From positions 1 through 64,000 of the forward strand of contig CAZHCA010000020.1 of assembly GCA_964530825.1 (NCBI GenBank): a DNA stretch of 64,000 bases, in the 5' to 3' direction. Origin of the DNA: CAZHCA01 sp964530825. Its GTDB lineage: Bacteria; Bacteroidota; Bacteroidia; Chitinophagales; Saprospiraceae. The position numbers and the translations under genes are program-made. Below are positions 1 through 9,352 of the stretch, piece by piece (within the stretch, counting starts at the first letter, position 1; each line of letters begins with the position of its first letter). A model generated the notes under the pieces. That model did no database searches, was not told the origin of the DNA, and saw only the letters and a program-made list of their open reading frames with translations.

Positions 1-175
1 CACGGGCAATTTGCTGGCGCTTTAAGAGCTTGATCAACCAATTTGACCCATTACCGGATATGTGTTGCTTACCTTTTTGAGACAGCAACAGATTACCCAT
101 CAAAATAGATACGATGACGCCAACACTGCCTAGCGCAATGACAATTAAACTCGATACAGGAAGTGTAATGTCCAT
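1..175 (-). CDS. N-terminal fragment of a membrane protein, possibly an AraC-type regulator
   Basis: The minus strand opens with ATG at 175 and reads 58 codons without a stop to the window edge. The visible N-terminus has one clear hydrophobic segment (about residues 5-30, with SLIVIALGSVGVIVSILMG), followed by a polar stretch containing GSNWLIKLLKR. This layout resembles the start of Bacteroidota AraC regulators that carry several N-terminal membrane helices, but no DNA-binding domain is visible, so that is only a guess. It is divergent from the glucan cluster, a position where a local regulator would be expected. Confidence 0.5.
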   Translation of the reverse strand, partial: MDITLPVSSLIVIALGSVGVIVSILMGNLLLSQKGKQHISGNGSNWLIKLLKRQQIAR

Positions 176-229
176 GGAATTAGGATATTTTCGTTATCTC
201 CAAAATAATAGAAAACAACCAAGTTAGCC

Positions 230-254
230 CCATACACCGTTAAACGGTGTATGG
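230..254. repeat. Perfect inverted repeat in a divergent promoter region
   Basis: An 11-bp perfect stem (CCATACACCGT at 230-240 and its complement at 244-254) encloses a 3-nt loop. Neither strand has a U-tract after it, so it is not a standard intrinsic terminator. It lies between the divergent left-edge gene and the glucan cluster and could be an operator or an RNA hairpin. Apart from it, nothing was recognised in 176-670. Confidence 0.45.
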
Positions 255-670
255 TCGGCTCGTCATTGTCGGATGTTTTTTTAATCGATTAAAAGTAATA
301 GATTCGCCCAACAATGGCCTCCGTTCGCTCACCAGAAATATTTTTAGCCCCCCTGAATTCTGTAATTACTTTTCCTGGGCAACTATCAGAATGATACCAT
401 GCAAAAAGAGATAAGAACCCCTAATGCTCAACCTATTGACTGCTAGCTTTCCAAAAAAGGCAAGGCTACAGAGGGATTGATACGCATTGACCACCTCTCA
501 TAAAATTCTGCACCACCGATTTTTTTTCTACTTTAATGCTGCCGGAGAAAAAGGACGCCAATCCGCTCCTCGGCCCAGCTCGACAACCGGCGGCCCGAAG
601 CGGATACGACCCCATAACCGACGGCCACCCGTAACTTTTAACGAACCTTGATCAGCAAGCATCATTATTC

Positions 671-3600
671 ATGGAAGCAACCATAAAGCAGCAAAAAGTC
701 GGTATTGACATCGTCCAATCAGAGCACGACCGCTTTTTCAGGATCTCGAATGTCGACGCAATGCGCCCCTTCTTCATGAGCATCGTGAGCGACTCTGACC
801 ACTGGCTCTTCATCGCGAGTAACGGCGGCCTGAGCGCCGGCCGGCGAAATGCCGAATATGCCTTGTTCCCTTACTATACGGACGACAAAATCACCGAAAT
901 GGCCGACCTTACCGGTAGCAAGGCTATCTTTCAAGTGCAGCAAAACGACGGCCAGGTGTCCATCTGGGAGCCTTTCTCCGAGCGTCACCAAGGCCGTTAC
1001 CGCATCACCCGGAACCTTTACAAAAACCTGTACGGCAATAAAATTCGCTTCGAGGAGATCAACCACGACTTGGAGCTTACCTATACTTACCAGTGGAATT
1101 CCAGCGATAGGTTTGGTTTTGTAAAAACCGCCGCCTTGACCAACCATGCGGACACTGAACGGTCGGTCTTAGTAGTCGACGGTTTCCAGAACATCCTGCC
1201 CTACGGTGTAGGGAGCTACTTGCAAAACCAATCTAGTAACCTGGTCGACGCCTACAAGCGCAGTGAACTGGACCAGGAGACGGGGCTGGGCATTTTTGCG
1301 CTCAGCGCTATTATCGTCGACAAAGCCGAGCCCAGCGAGGCGCTAAAGGCTAATATCGCCTGGTCGGCTGGTTTCGATCACCCAACTTACCTATTGTCGT
1401 CCTTGCAGCTCAACAACTTCCGCAAAGGCCTGCCCCTTACCAGCGAAACCGATGTCAAGGCGGAGAAGGGGGCCTACCTGGTCGCTGACCAGGTAACCCT
1501 CCGCGCAAGATCGGAGAAAAACTGGATGTTCGTGGCCGATGTGAATAAGAACCATGCGGCAGTCGCCCAAATAATCGATCGCTTGAAAAAGGACCCCGAT
1601 CTGGCCACCCAGGTAAAACAGGATATCCAGCGCGGCACGCACAACCTGATCAAACTGAATGCCGCAGCCGACGGGTTGCAACTTACGGCCGACCCCCTGC
1701 GCGACGCACGCCATTTTTCGAATACGCTTTTTAATATCATGCGGGGCGGCATTTTCGACCACAATTACCAGGTTGAAAAGTGGGATTTCACCGATTACCT
1801 AGTCAAAGGCAACAAACAAGTAGCCGAATTGGCCCAACCGCTACTGGACACCCTGCCGGAGGTGTTCTCGCTATCCGATCTGCTGCAGTTGGCCTACCAA
1901 AGCAAGAATACCCACTTCCGGCGCCTCTGCCTGGAATACCTCCCGCTCAAATTCAGCCGCCGGCACGGCGACCCCAGCCGGCCCTGGAACCGCTTCTCGA
2001 TCAATACCCGCAACGAATTAGATGGCTCCAAAATTCTCGACTATGAGGGTAACTGGCGCGATATCTTTCAAAACTGGGAAGCACTGGCTCTTTCCTACCC
2101 GGCCTTCATACATAGCATGATCCACAAGTTTCTGAATGCAAGCACCTTCGACGGGTACAATCCCTACCGCGTAACAAAAGACGGATTCGATTGGGAGACC
2201 ATCGAACCGGATGACCCATGGTCCTACATCGGCTACTGGGGCGACCACCAGATCATTTACCTGCTGAAACTGCTGGAGCTTTCGGAAAATTACTACCCGG
2301 GTAAGCTCGCCGAATATTTCGTAGAGGAACACTTCGTATATGCTAATGTCCCTTATAAGATTAAAAGCTACGACCGGATCCTCGAGCATCCTAAAGACTC
2401 CATTGACTTTGATACCGCCCTGGATGTTGCCGTGCGCCAAAAGCGATCAGTTGTCGGGGCGGATGGCGCACTGCTGTATGATGCCAACAACGCCATTCAC
2501 CAAGTCAACTTTATCGAAAAAATCCTGGCCAGCCTTTTAGCCAAGTTGTCGAATTTCATCCCCGAGGGCGGTATCTGGATGAATACCCAGCGCCCGGAGT
2601 GGAACGATGCCAATAACGCCCTAGTGGGCAATGGCGTTTCGATGGTCACCCTCTACTACCTGCGGCGGTTCCTAGAGTTTTTTGATCGCTTGCTGGCCGG
2701 TGCCGATGTAGCGGCGGTCCAGGTCTCTGAAGAGCTGGTCACCTGCTACGAACGCATCTTCGAAACCCTGGAGCAGCACCGCGACCTGCTCGCAGGCGCC
2801 ATTAAGGGCGAACAGGCCAAGACCATCCTAGACGGCCTTGGCCGAGCCGGCAGCGATTACCGGCTACGCATTTACAACGAGGCCTTCACAGGCAATAAGA
2901 AGCAAGTCGAGTTAGCCCATCTGCGCCGTTTCACCGCCTTGTGTCTCGACTACATGGAGCATTCAATCCGGGCCAACAAGCGCCCCGACCGGCTTTACCA
3001 TGCCTACAACCTGGTCACCTTTAGCGAAACCGGCGAGGCGCTAACGATCTCCTACCTAAGTGAGATGCTGGAGGGTCAAGTGGCCGTGCTCAGCTCTGGC
3101 TACCTGTCGGCCGAAGAAACGGTAGAGCTACTGGATAGCATGAAAAAAAGTCGCCTGTTCCGGCCCGATCAATACAGCTACCTGCTCTACCCGGACAAAG
3201 ACCTGCCCCGATTTAGAGAAAAGAATGTGATCCCCGAGCAGGCCGTCGCCGGATCGAAGCTGCTCACCCAATTGGTTGCCGACGGCCACCTGCAAATCGT
3301 AGAGAGGGACATCAACGGGCAGTACCACTTCAACGGCAATTTCAAAAACGTCAACGACCTGGATGCAGCCCTGAACGCGCTGGTCGACTCGACCTATGCC
3401 TCACTATTAGCCGCCGAAAGGAAGCGGGTGCGCCAAATTTTCGAAGAGGTATTCAATCACAAAGCATTTACCGGGCGCTCGGGTACTTTCTTCGGCTACG
3501 AAGGCCTGGGGTCGATTTACTGGCACATGGTATCCAAGCTTCGCCTGGCAGTGCAGGAATGTAGCTTGCAGGCCATAGAAGACAACCAACCGGATGCGGT

Positions 3601-4123
3601 TATCGGTCGTATGCTGGACCATTACTACGAGATCGAGGCCGGCATTGGGGTACATAAGCCACCTACCTTGTACGGAGCCTACCCGACCGACCCCTACTCG
3701 CATACCCCCGCCAATAAGGGTGCGCAACAGCCCGGCATGACCGGTCAAGTGAAAGAAGATTTTATCTGTCGTTTCGGAGAGCTGGGCGTTTTCGTGCGAG
3801 ACGGAAAGCTTTATTTTGACCCTTGCCTGATGAGAAAAAAGGAATTCCTGCAACAACCCAACACCTTCCGCTACGTCGATGTGGAGGCTGCCGAGCAACA
3901 ACTTTCACTGCCAGCGGGTGGGCTCGGTTTCACCTACTGCCAGATACCGGTCATTTATCAGCTGTCTGATCAGGGCGAAGGACTGGAAGTGATCAAACGA
4001 GAGGGCGACCGGCTTAACATCGATTCCTTACAGCTGGATGCCGAATGGAGCCGCCAGCTTTTTGAGCGGACAGGCGCCATCTCCCGAATAACGGTCCGAA
4101 TTGATCCGTCAAGGTTAAAATAA
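671..4123 (+). CDS. Putative beta-1,3-oligoglucan phosphorylase (GH149/GH161/GH94-like)
   Basis: A 1150-residue protein with no signal peptide, so probably cytoplasmic. It contains EWNDANNALVG with Asp646, which resembles the WND-type motif carrying the general acid in GH94-clan inverting phosphorylases. The length near 1100-1200 aa fits the GH149 and GH161 beta-1,3-glucan phosphorylases better than GH94 cellobiose phosphorylases (about 800 aa). Such enzymes split beta-1,3-gluco-oligosaccharides with phosphate to give alpha-glucose 1-phosphate. The downstream GH17, GH30 and sugar symporter genes support a role in laminarin-type glucan use. Family choice between GH149 and GH161 is not settled here. 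It is the first gene of the cluster, with 68 nt before the next gene. Confidence 0.72.
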   Translation: MEATIKQQKVGIDIVQSEHDRFFRISNVDAMRPFFMSIVSDSDHWLFIASNGGLSAGRRNAEYALFPYYTDDKITEMADLTGSKAIFQVQQNDGQVSIWEPFSERHQGRYRITRNLYKNLYGNKIRFEEINHDLELTYTYQWNSSDRFGFVKTAALTNHADTERSVLVVDGFQNILPYGVGSYLQNQSSNLVDAYKRSELDQETGLGIFALSAIIVDKAEPSEALKANIAWSAGFDHPTYLLSSLQLNNFRKGLPLTSETDVKAEKGAYLVADQVTLRARSEKNWMFVADVNKNHAAVAQIIDRLKKDPDLATQVKQDIQRGTHNLIKLNAAADGLQLTADPLRDARHFSNTLFNIMRGGIFDHNYQVEKWDFTDYLVKGNKQVAELAQPLLDTLPEVFSLSDLLQLAYQSKNTHFRRLCLEYLPLKFSRRHGDPSRPWNRFSINTRNELDGSKILDYEGNWRDIFQNWEALALSYPAFIHSMIHKFLNASTFDGYNPYRVTKDGFDWETIEPDDPWSYIGYWGDHQIIYLLKLLELSENYYPGKLAEYFVEEHFVYANVPYKIKSYDRILEHPKDSIDFDTALDVAVRQKRSVVGADGALLYDANNAIHQVNFIEKILASLLAKLSNFIPEGGIWMNTQRPEWNDANNALVGNGVSMVTLYYLRRFLEFFDRLLAGADVAAVQVSEELVTCYERIFETLEQHRDLLAGAIKGEQAKTILDGLGRAGSDYRLRIYNEAFTGNKKQVELAHLRRFTALCLDYMEHSIRANKRPDRLYHAYNLVTFSETGEALTISYLSEMLEGQVAVLSSGYLSAEETVELLDSMKKSRLFRPDQYSYLLYPDKDLPRFREKNVIPEQAVAGSKLLTQLVADGHLQIVERDINGQYHFNGNFKNVNDLDAALNALVDSTYASLLAAERKRVRQIFEEVFNHKAFTGRSGTFFGYEGLGSIYWHMVSKLRLAVQECSLQAIEDNQPDAVIGRMLDHYYEIEAGIGVHKPPTLYGAYPTDPYSHTPANKGAQQPGMTGQVKEDFICRFGELGVFVRDGKLYFDPCLMRKKEFLQQPNTFRYVDVEAAEQQLSLPAGGLGFTYCQIPVIYQLSDQGEGLEVIKREGDRLNIDSLQLDAEWSRQLFERTGAISRITVRIDPSRLK

Positions 4124-4191
4124 AGGTCCACCAACTTTTTCGCTCGATCGAACATATTTGAAAGCATTGTATTTAACCAAACACCTGCCAT

Positions 4192-5472
4192 ATGAAATCC
4201 ATTATCCAGGCTTTATCCATAACCGCTGTTTTAAGCATTCCTTTTTCCTGTAGCCAAAACCCAACCACAACCACCGAAGAAGAAAAACCAACACAAGCAA
4301 TGACCGTAACTGCATCTGAGATTTTAGGGAATCCCAATTACCAAGCCATCTGCTACGGTGGCTACCGCGAAATTAGCCGCGATATCCAGCCCACCGTCGC
4401 AGACATCAAAGAAGACATGAAAATCCTGTCGGCCATGGGGATTAAAATCGTGCGCACCTATAACACCAAACTCCGGCACGCCTCCACCCTCCTTGAGGCC
4501 ATCACCCAACTCAAAAAGGAGGATCCGTCCTTTGAAATGTACCTCATGCTTGGCGCCTGGATCGATTGTAAAAACGCCTGGACAGATAACCCCAACCACA
4601 ACGCTGAAGATGTGGAAGCCAATACGGCCGAGATCGAACGCGCAGTGAAAATGGCGCAGCAGTACCCCGATATTGTTAAGATCATTGCGGTCGGCAACGA
4701 GGCCATGGTCAAATGGGCTGCTGCTTACCATGTGCAACCAGGTATCATCCTGAAGTGGGTGAATCACTTGCAGGGCCTTAAAGCCAAGGGTGAACTGCCA
4801 GCCGACCTCTGGATTACCAGCTCCGACAACTATGCATCCTGGGGCGGCGGAGACCCCGAATACCACGTCGAAGACCTGGAAAAATTGATCCGGGCAGTGG
4901 ATTATGTATCCCTGCATACCTACCCCATGCACGAGACCCACTATTTTCCGGAGTTCTGGGGGGTCTCCACATCGGATGCCGACCTGACAAAGACCGCCAA
5001 AGTAAAGAACGCCATGGAGCGGGCGCTGGAATACGCCCAACGACAATACGAAAGTACGGCAGCCTATATCGAAAGCCTCGGGGTAGAAAAAGCAATCCAC
5101 ATTGGCGAAACGGGCTGGGCCACAGCTTCCAATGAGCAGTACGGCCCCGAAGGCACCCGGGCGACCGACGAGTACAAATCCGGCATCTACCACGAATTGA
5201 TGCGCGAATGGACCAACCAGGACGGCATTGCCTGCTTTTACTTCGAGGCCTTCGATGAAATCTGGAAAGATGCCGAAAACCCGGATGGCTCCGAAAATCA
5301 CTTCGGCCTTTTTACCATCGACAGCCAGGCCAAATACGCCATCTGGGATATGGTCGACCAAGGTCTTTTCGAAAGCTTGGGCCGCAACGGCCATCCGATA
5401 ACGAAAACCTACGATGGTAATAAAGACGCTTTGCTCGAGCAAGTGCTGCTACCCCGTAAACCGCCACAATAA
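4192..5472 (+). CDS. Exported GH17 beta-1,3-glucanase family protein (likely lipoprotein)
   Basis: This 426-residue protein starts with a signal sequence ending in PFSC (Cys20), a loose lipobox, followed by a Thr/Glu-rich linker to about residue 37. The rest is a GH17 (beta/alpha)8 barrel: VGNEAM supplies the acid/base Glu170 and IGETGWAT the nucleophile Glu306. GH17 enzymes hydrolyse or transglycosylate beta-1,3-glucan. A surface or periplasmic lipoprotein would act on glucan outside the cytoplasm and feed the symporter encoded downstream. It belongs to the same plus-strand run as the phosphorylase, with GH30 30 nt downstream. Substrate specificity cannot be read from sequence alone. Confidence 0.88.
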   Translation: MKSIIQALSITAVLSIPFSCSQNPTTTTEEEKPTQAMTVTASEILGNPNYQAICYGGYREISRDIQPTVADIKEDMKILSAMGIKIVRTYNTKLRHASTLLEAITQLKKEDPSFEMYLMLGAWIDCKNAWTDNPNHNAEDVEANTAEIERAVKMAQQYPDIVKIIAVGNEAMVKWAAAYHVQPGIILKWVNHLQGLKAKGELPADLWITSSDNYASWGGGDPEYHVEDLEKLIRAVDYVSLHTYPMHETHYFPEFWGVSTSDADLTKTAKVKNAMERALEYAQRQYESTAAYIESLGVEKAIHIGETGWATASNEQYGPEGTRATDEYKSGIYHELMREWTNQDGIACFYFEAFDEIWKDAENPDGSENHFGLFTIDSQAKYAIWDMVDQGLFESLGRNGHPITKTYDGNKDALLEQVLLPRKPPQ

Positions 5473-5502
5473 CCGCTGGCCCCCATAATAAAAAAAGAAG
5501 GT

Positions 5503-7002
5503 ATGAGAAATATCTATCACATCATCGCGGCCGCCCTCGTGGCGGCCTGCTGGAGCGCCTGCACCATGGAAGAAGCATTAGACATAACAGTGTACGAAAC
5601 GGCTGCCAATGGCCATCAGCTACACCAACTGACCGACTTCCCAACGGCTGATCAGCAGGTGGCCATACAGCTCCGACCCACAGAAACCTATCAGACCATT
5701 ACCGGATTTGGGGGGTCCTTCACCGAATCATCGACTCATCTGTTGACCCAGCTCGGCGAAGCTAACCGCAACAAAATCCTGGAAGCCTACTTCGGGGAGT
5801 CGGGCGCACGCTACTCCCTAACCCGCACCCATATAAACTCCTGCGATTTCTCCCTGGGCAACTATTCTTACGCGCCGGTACCGGGCGACACTTCACTCGA
5901 GCATTTCTCCATCGACGAAGACCGCGATGATATCATTCCCATGATCAAGAACGCCATGGCGATCTCTAAAGACGGATTCAAGATCATTGCATCACCCTGG
6001 ACGGCTCCCCCCTGGATGAAGGACAATAATGATTGGAAAGGCGGAAAACTGCTCCCGCAGTATTACGACACCTGGGCGCTCTTTTTTACCAAATACCTGG
6101 ACGCTTACCGGGCGGAAGGGATTGACATCTGGGGCTTTACCGTAGAGAACGAGCCCCTGGGCAATGACAGCAACTGGGAAAGCATGCACTTCACCCCGCA
6201 AGAGATGAACGATTTTGTCAAAAATCACTTAGGTCCGCGACTGGAGGCTGGCGGCTACTCGGCAAAAATTCTGGGTTACGACCAAAATCGCGACGAAGAG
6301 CTAAAAAAATGGGTGGACGTCATGTACCAAGATGCCGAGGCAGCGCGGTATTTCGATGGCACTGCGGTGCATTGGTACGCTAGCACCTACGACTGGTTTC
6401 CAGAAGCGCTCCAGTATGCTCATGAAGCCGCCCCTGAAAAACACCTCATCCAATCGGAGGCCTGCGTAGATGCCGAAGTGCCCAAGTGGCAAAACGACCA
6501 GTGGTACTGGTCAAAAGAAGCCACCGATTGGGGATGGGACTGGGCGCCTGAAGACCAAAAGTATTTACACCCCAAGTACGTTCCGGTCTATCGCTACGCA
6601 CGCGACATCATCGGTTGCCTAAATAACCATGTAGACGGATGGATCGATTGGAATATGGTCTTGAACCGGCAGGGCGGCCCCAATTGGGCCAGTAACTGGT
6701 GCGTGGCGCCTGTGATTGTCGACCCGGACAGAGATGAAGTATACTTCACCCCACTTTACTATACGTTGGCGCATTTTAGCCGTTTCATCCGGCCCGGCGC
6801 CAAAAGGATAGGCTTCGAGCTTTCAGAGAAGTCGTCCCTTATGGTGACGGCCCTGCAAAACCCCAATGATCAAATCGTTGTCGTCATCCTGAATCAGGAT
6901 CCTGAAGCAAAGTCCATCTCCATCACCCTAGGTGACCAAACTGCCAGCCTGGCCATCCGTGGCCGGGCCGTCCAAACGATACTTTTACCCACTAAAACCT
7001 AA
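5503..7002 (+). CDS. Exported GH30 family glycoside hydrolase (beta-1,6-glucanase or beta-glucosidase type)
   Basis: A 499-residue GH30 protein with an N-terminal signal and candidate lipobox ending at Cys20 (WSAC). Family landmarks are ITGFGGSFTES near residue 66, SPWTAPPWMKDN near 164, TVENEPLG with acid/base Glu217, and QSEAC with probable nucleophile Glu319. The C-terminal part (from about 420) forms the small beta domain usual for GH30. Members of this family include glucosylceramidases and beta-1,6-glucanases; next to GH17 genes, cleavage of beta-1,6 branches of laminarin is the most sensible inference. It ends 5 nt before the symporter gene, so the two are probably co-transcribed. Confidence 0.87.
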   Translation: MRNIYHIIAAALVAACWSACTMEEALDITVYETAANGHQLHQLTDFPTADQQVAIQLRPTETYQTITGFGGSFTESSTHLLTQLGEANRNKILEAYFGESGARYSLTRTHINSCDFSLGNYSYAPVPGDTSLEHFSIDEDRDDIIPMIKNAMAISKDGFKIIASPWTAPPWMKDNNDWKGGKLLPQYYDTWALFFTKYLDAYRAEGIDIWGFTVENEPLGNDSNWESMHFTPQEMNDFVKNHLGPRLEAGGYSAKILGYDQNRDEELKKWVDVMYQDAEAARYFDGTAVHWYASTYDWFPEALQYAHEAAPEKHLIQSEACVDAEVPKWQNDQWYWSKEATDWGWDWAPEDQKYLHPKYVPVYRYARDIIGCLNNHVDGWIDWNMVLNRQGGPNWASNWCVAPVIVDPDRDEVYFTPLYYTLAHFSRFIRPGAKRIGFELSEKSSLMVTALQNPNDQIVVVILNQDPEAKSISITLGDQTASLAIRGRAVQTILLPTKT

Positions 7003-7007
7003 TTGTT

Positions 7008-9350
7008 TTGTCAACAGGAACCAAGCACGTCCCTTACGGACAGAAAGTCGCATTCGGGTTGGGCATGTTTGCCAACCAAATGTTCCCCGCCGCGCTAGGT
7101 ATATTCATGGTCGTCCTCGTTCAGGATTTAGGATTTCCAGGATGGATGTGGGGTATTTTGTTCTTCCTGCCTCGAGTGTTCGACTCGATCACCGACCCCA
7201 TCATGGGATTCATCTCAGATAATACAAGGTCGCGCTGGGGCCGACGCCGGCAATACGTCTTCCTGGGAGCGGTGATCATGGGAGTTGCCTTCGTAGTGAT
7301 GTGGCAGCTGTACCGGGTCAACGGCGTAAATTATAATTTCACCTATTTCCTCCTTTGGTCATTCGTATTCTACTTAGGGTTGACCATTTTCAGTGTTCCC
7401 TACGTGGCGATGGGATACGAGATGAGCCCCGATTTTCATGAGCGCACCGACATCATGGCCATTGCCCAGTGGGTCGGTCAATGGGCCTGGGTCATTGCCC
7501 CCTGGTTCTGGGTCATCATGTACGACCCAGAGTGGTTCGAATCAGCCGACGTCGCCACCCGGCAATTGGCAATATGGGTCGGCCTTGGTTGTATGCTTTT
7601 TGCTATGGTGCCCGCGCTGTTTATCAAGAGTAAATCAACGCTGCACGAAGATTATGCGCCCCTCAACTTCAAAACTATTGGCAGCAGCCTGGTTGAGATC
7701 CTCGAAAACTTCAAGGAGGCCTTTAAGTCTAAGCCCTTCGTCAAGCTATGTATCTCTACCTTTCTGATCTTCAATGCTTTCAACACTATTGCAGCTTTTT
7801 CTTTCTTCATCATCGTCTATCACCTCTTCGACGGAGACGCCGGTGCAGCGGGCGTCTGGCCAACTCTTTTCGGTAGCTTGGGTGCCATTGTCACCACCTT
7901 CTTGGTTATCCCAACCGTAGCCTGGATGTCGAAAAAAATCGGGAAAAAGAACGCCTTTATGCTCTCCCAGGGTATTTCCATCGTCGGGTATATCCTGCTA
8001 TGGTTTCTGTTTATTCCAGGAAAACCCTACATGTTCATCTTTGCGTTGCCCTTTTTCTCCTTCGGCATCGGCAGCTTGTTTACCCTGATGATGTCCATGA
8101 CGGCGGATGTAATCGACATCGACGAGTTAAATACCGGCAAGCGTAGAGAAGGTGTCTTCGGCGCCATTTATTGGTGGATGGTCAAATTCGGTTTTGCAAT
8201 AGCCGGACTACTCAGCGGCGCCATTTTGTCATTGGTTGGTTTTGATGCCTCCCTGGAGAGTCAATCCGAATCGGCCATCACCGGATTACGGCTGTTTTAC
8301 TCTGGCCTGCCCATTCTGGGTACCACGATTTCTTTGCTCGTCATGCGCAACTACGACGTCACCGAAGAACGTTCTAATAAAATACGCGCCCAATTAGAGA
8401 AACGCAAAAAAGGGTTGAAAGAAAACACTGCATCGGTTTACCAGACAGATAAACTCCAGTCTTTGGCGCCCTTTGCCGAGAATATTTCTTCCAATTCGGA
8501 AACTGATTTCAGCTCCATGTCGGAATCGGAGATTAAGCAGTTGTTCCAAAAGGCGCTTAATGATAAGCTTTTTGGGCTTTGCTTCAGCCCTTATCAGGAG
8601 GGTCAAGATGTAGGCGATCCATTGAGCGAAAGTCAGATCCGGGCACGGATGGACGTGATTGCGCCCTACACTCAATGGCTGCGCTCGTTTTCGTGCACGA
8701 ATGGAAATGAACGCATTCCTAAAGTCGCCAGGGAGCGAGGACTAAAAACTATGGCGGGCGCCTGGATTAGTAGTGATGAGGCCCAAAATGAGAAAGAGAT
8801 GCAGGCCTTGATCTCCCTGGCACAGGCTGGGTACGTGGATGTGGCCGCCGTAGGAAATGAAGTGTTGCTGCGTAACGAACGCTCCGAAGCGGAAGTACTG
8901 GAATACCTTGGCAGGGTAAAAGCAGCGCTACCCGGCATTCCCGTCGGCTACGTAGATGCCTACTACCAATTCCAAGAGCGCCCGCAACTGGTTTCGGCTT
9001 GCGACGTAGTCCTGGTCAATTGTTATCCCTTCTGGGAGGGGTACTCCATCGATCAGGCTTTGTTGTCCTTGAAGCAAATGTATGCCGTAGCGCAGCAGGC
9101 TGCGCAAGGGAAACCGGTATTCATTGCCGAAACCGGCTGGCCCAATAAGGGCCGTAAGGTCAGCCATGCCGAACCCTCCACCCAAAATGCAATGAAGTAT
9201 TTTATCAATGTGCACCATTGGCAGGAGGAAAACAACATCCAGCTTTTCTATTTCTCCTCTTTTGATGAGTCTTGGAAAATACACCAGGAAGGCGACGTAG
9301 GCGCCCGCTGGGGCATCTGGGATAAAAACGAACAACTAAAATACGTCTAG
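7008..9350 (+). CDS. Fusion of a GPH-type sugar:cation symporter with a cytosolic GH17 domain
   Basis: One uninterrupted 780-codon frame encodes two domains. Residues 1-455 are a 12-helix MFS_2/GPH (MelB-like) symporter: RVFDSITDPIMGFISDNT near 56-73, RWGRRRQY at 76-83 and DIDELNTGKRREGVFGA near 370-386. A polar linker (about 456-505) leads to a complete GH17 domain with VGNEV (acid/base Glu618) and AETGW (nucleophile Glu708). GPH symporters have cytoplasmic termini, so the glucanase should face the cytosol and could process oligosaccharides as they enter. The start is TTG at 7008; the next ATG would lose the conserved YGQKVAFGLG segment. It sits 5 nt after GH30 and 2 nt before another GH17 gene. 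I know of no standard family with this fusion. Confidence 0.9.
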   Translation: MSTGTKHVPYGQKVAFGLGMFANQMFPAALGIFMVVLVQDLGFPGWMWGILFFLPRVFDSITDPIMGFISDNTRSRWGRRRQYVFLGAVIMGVAFVVMWQLYRVNGVNYNFTYFLLWSFVFYLGLTIFSVPYVAMGYEMSPDFHERTDIMAIAQWVGQWAWVIAPWFWVIMYDPEWFESADVATRQLAIWVGLGCMLFAMVPALFIKSKSTLHEDYAPLNFKTIGSSLVEILENFKEAFKSKPFVKLCISTFLIFNAFNTIAAFSFFIIVYHLFDGDAGAAGVWPTLFGSLGAIVTTFLVIPTVAWMSKKIGKKNAFMLSQGISIVGYILLWFLFIPGKPYMFIFALPFFSFGIGSLFTLMMSMTADVIDIDELNTGKRREGVFGAIYWWMVKFGFAIAGLLSGAILSLVGFDASLESQSESAITGLRLFYSGLPILGTTISLLVMRNYDVTEERSNKIRAQLEKRKKGLKENTASVYQTDKLQSLAPFAENISSNSETDFSSMSESEIKQLFQKALNDKLFGLCFSPYQEGQDVGDPLSESQIRARMDVIAPYTQWLRSFSCTNGNERIPKVARERGLKTMAGAWISSDEAQNEKEMQALISLAQAGYVDVAAVGNEVLLRNERSEAEVLEYLGRVKAALPGIPVGYVDAYYQFQERPQLVSACDVVLVNCYPFWEGYSIDQALLSLKQMYAVAQQAAQGKPVFIAETGWPNKGRKVSHAEPSTQNAMKYFINVHHWQEENNIQLFYFSSFDESWKIHQEGDVGARWGIWDKNEQLKYV

Positions 9351-9352
9351 GT

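Noticed and set aside
4324..5442. Long 372-codon open frame on the minus strand
   Set aside because: It is antisense to the exported GH17 gene, whose motifs and signal peptide are clear. The antisense text has no domain and reflects GC-rich codon composition.
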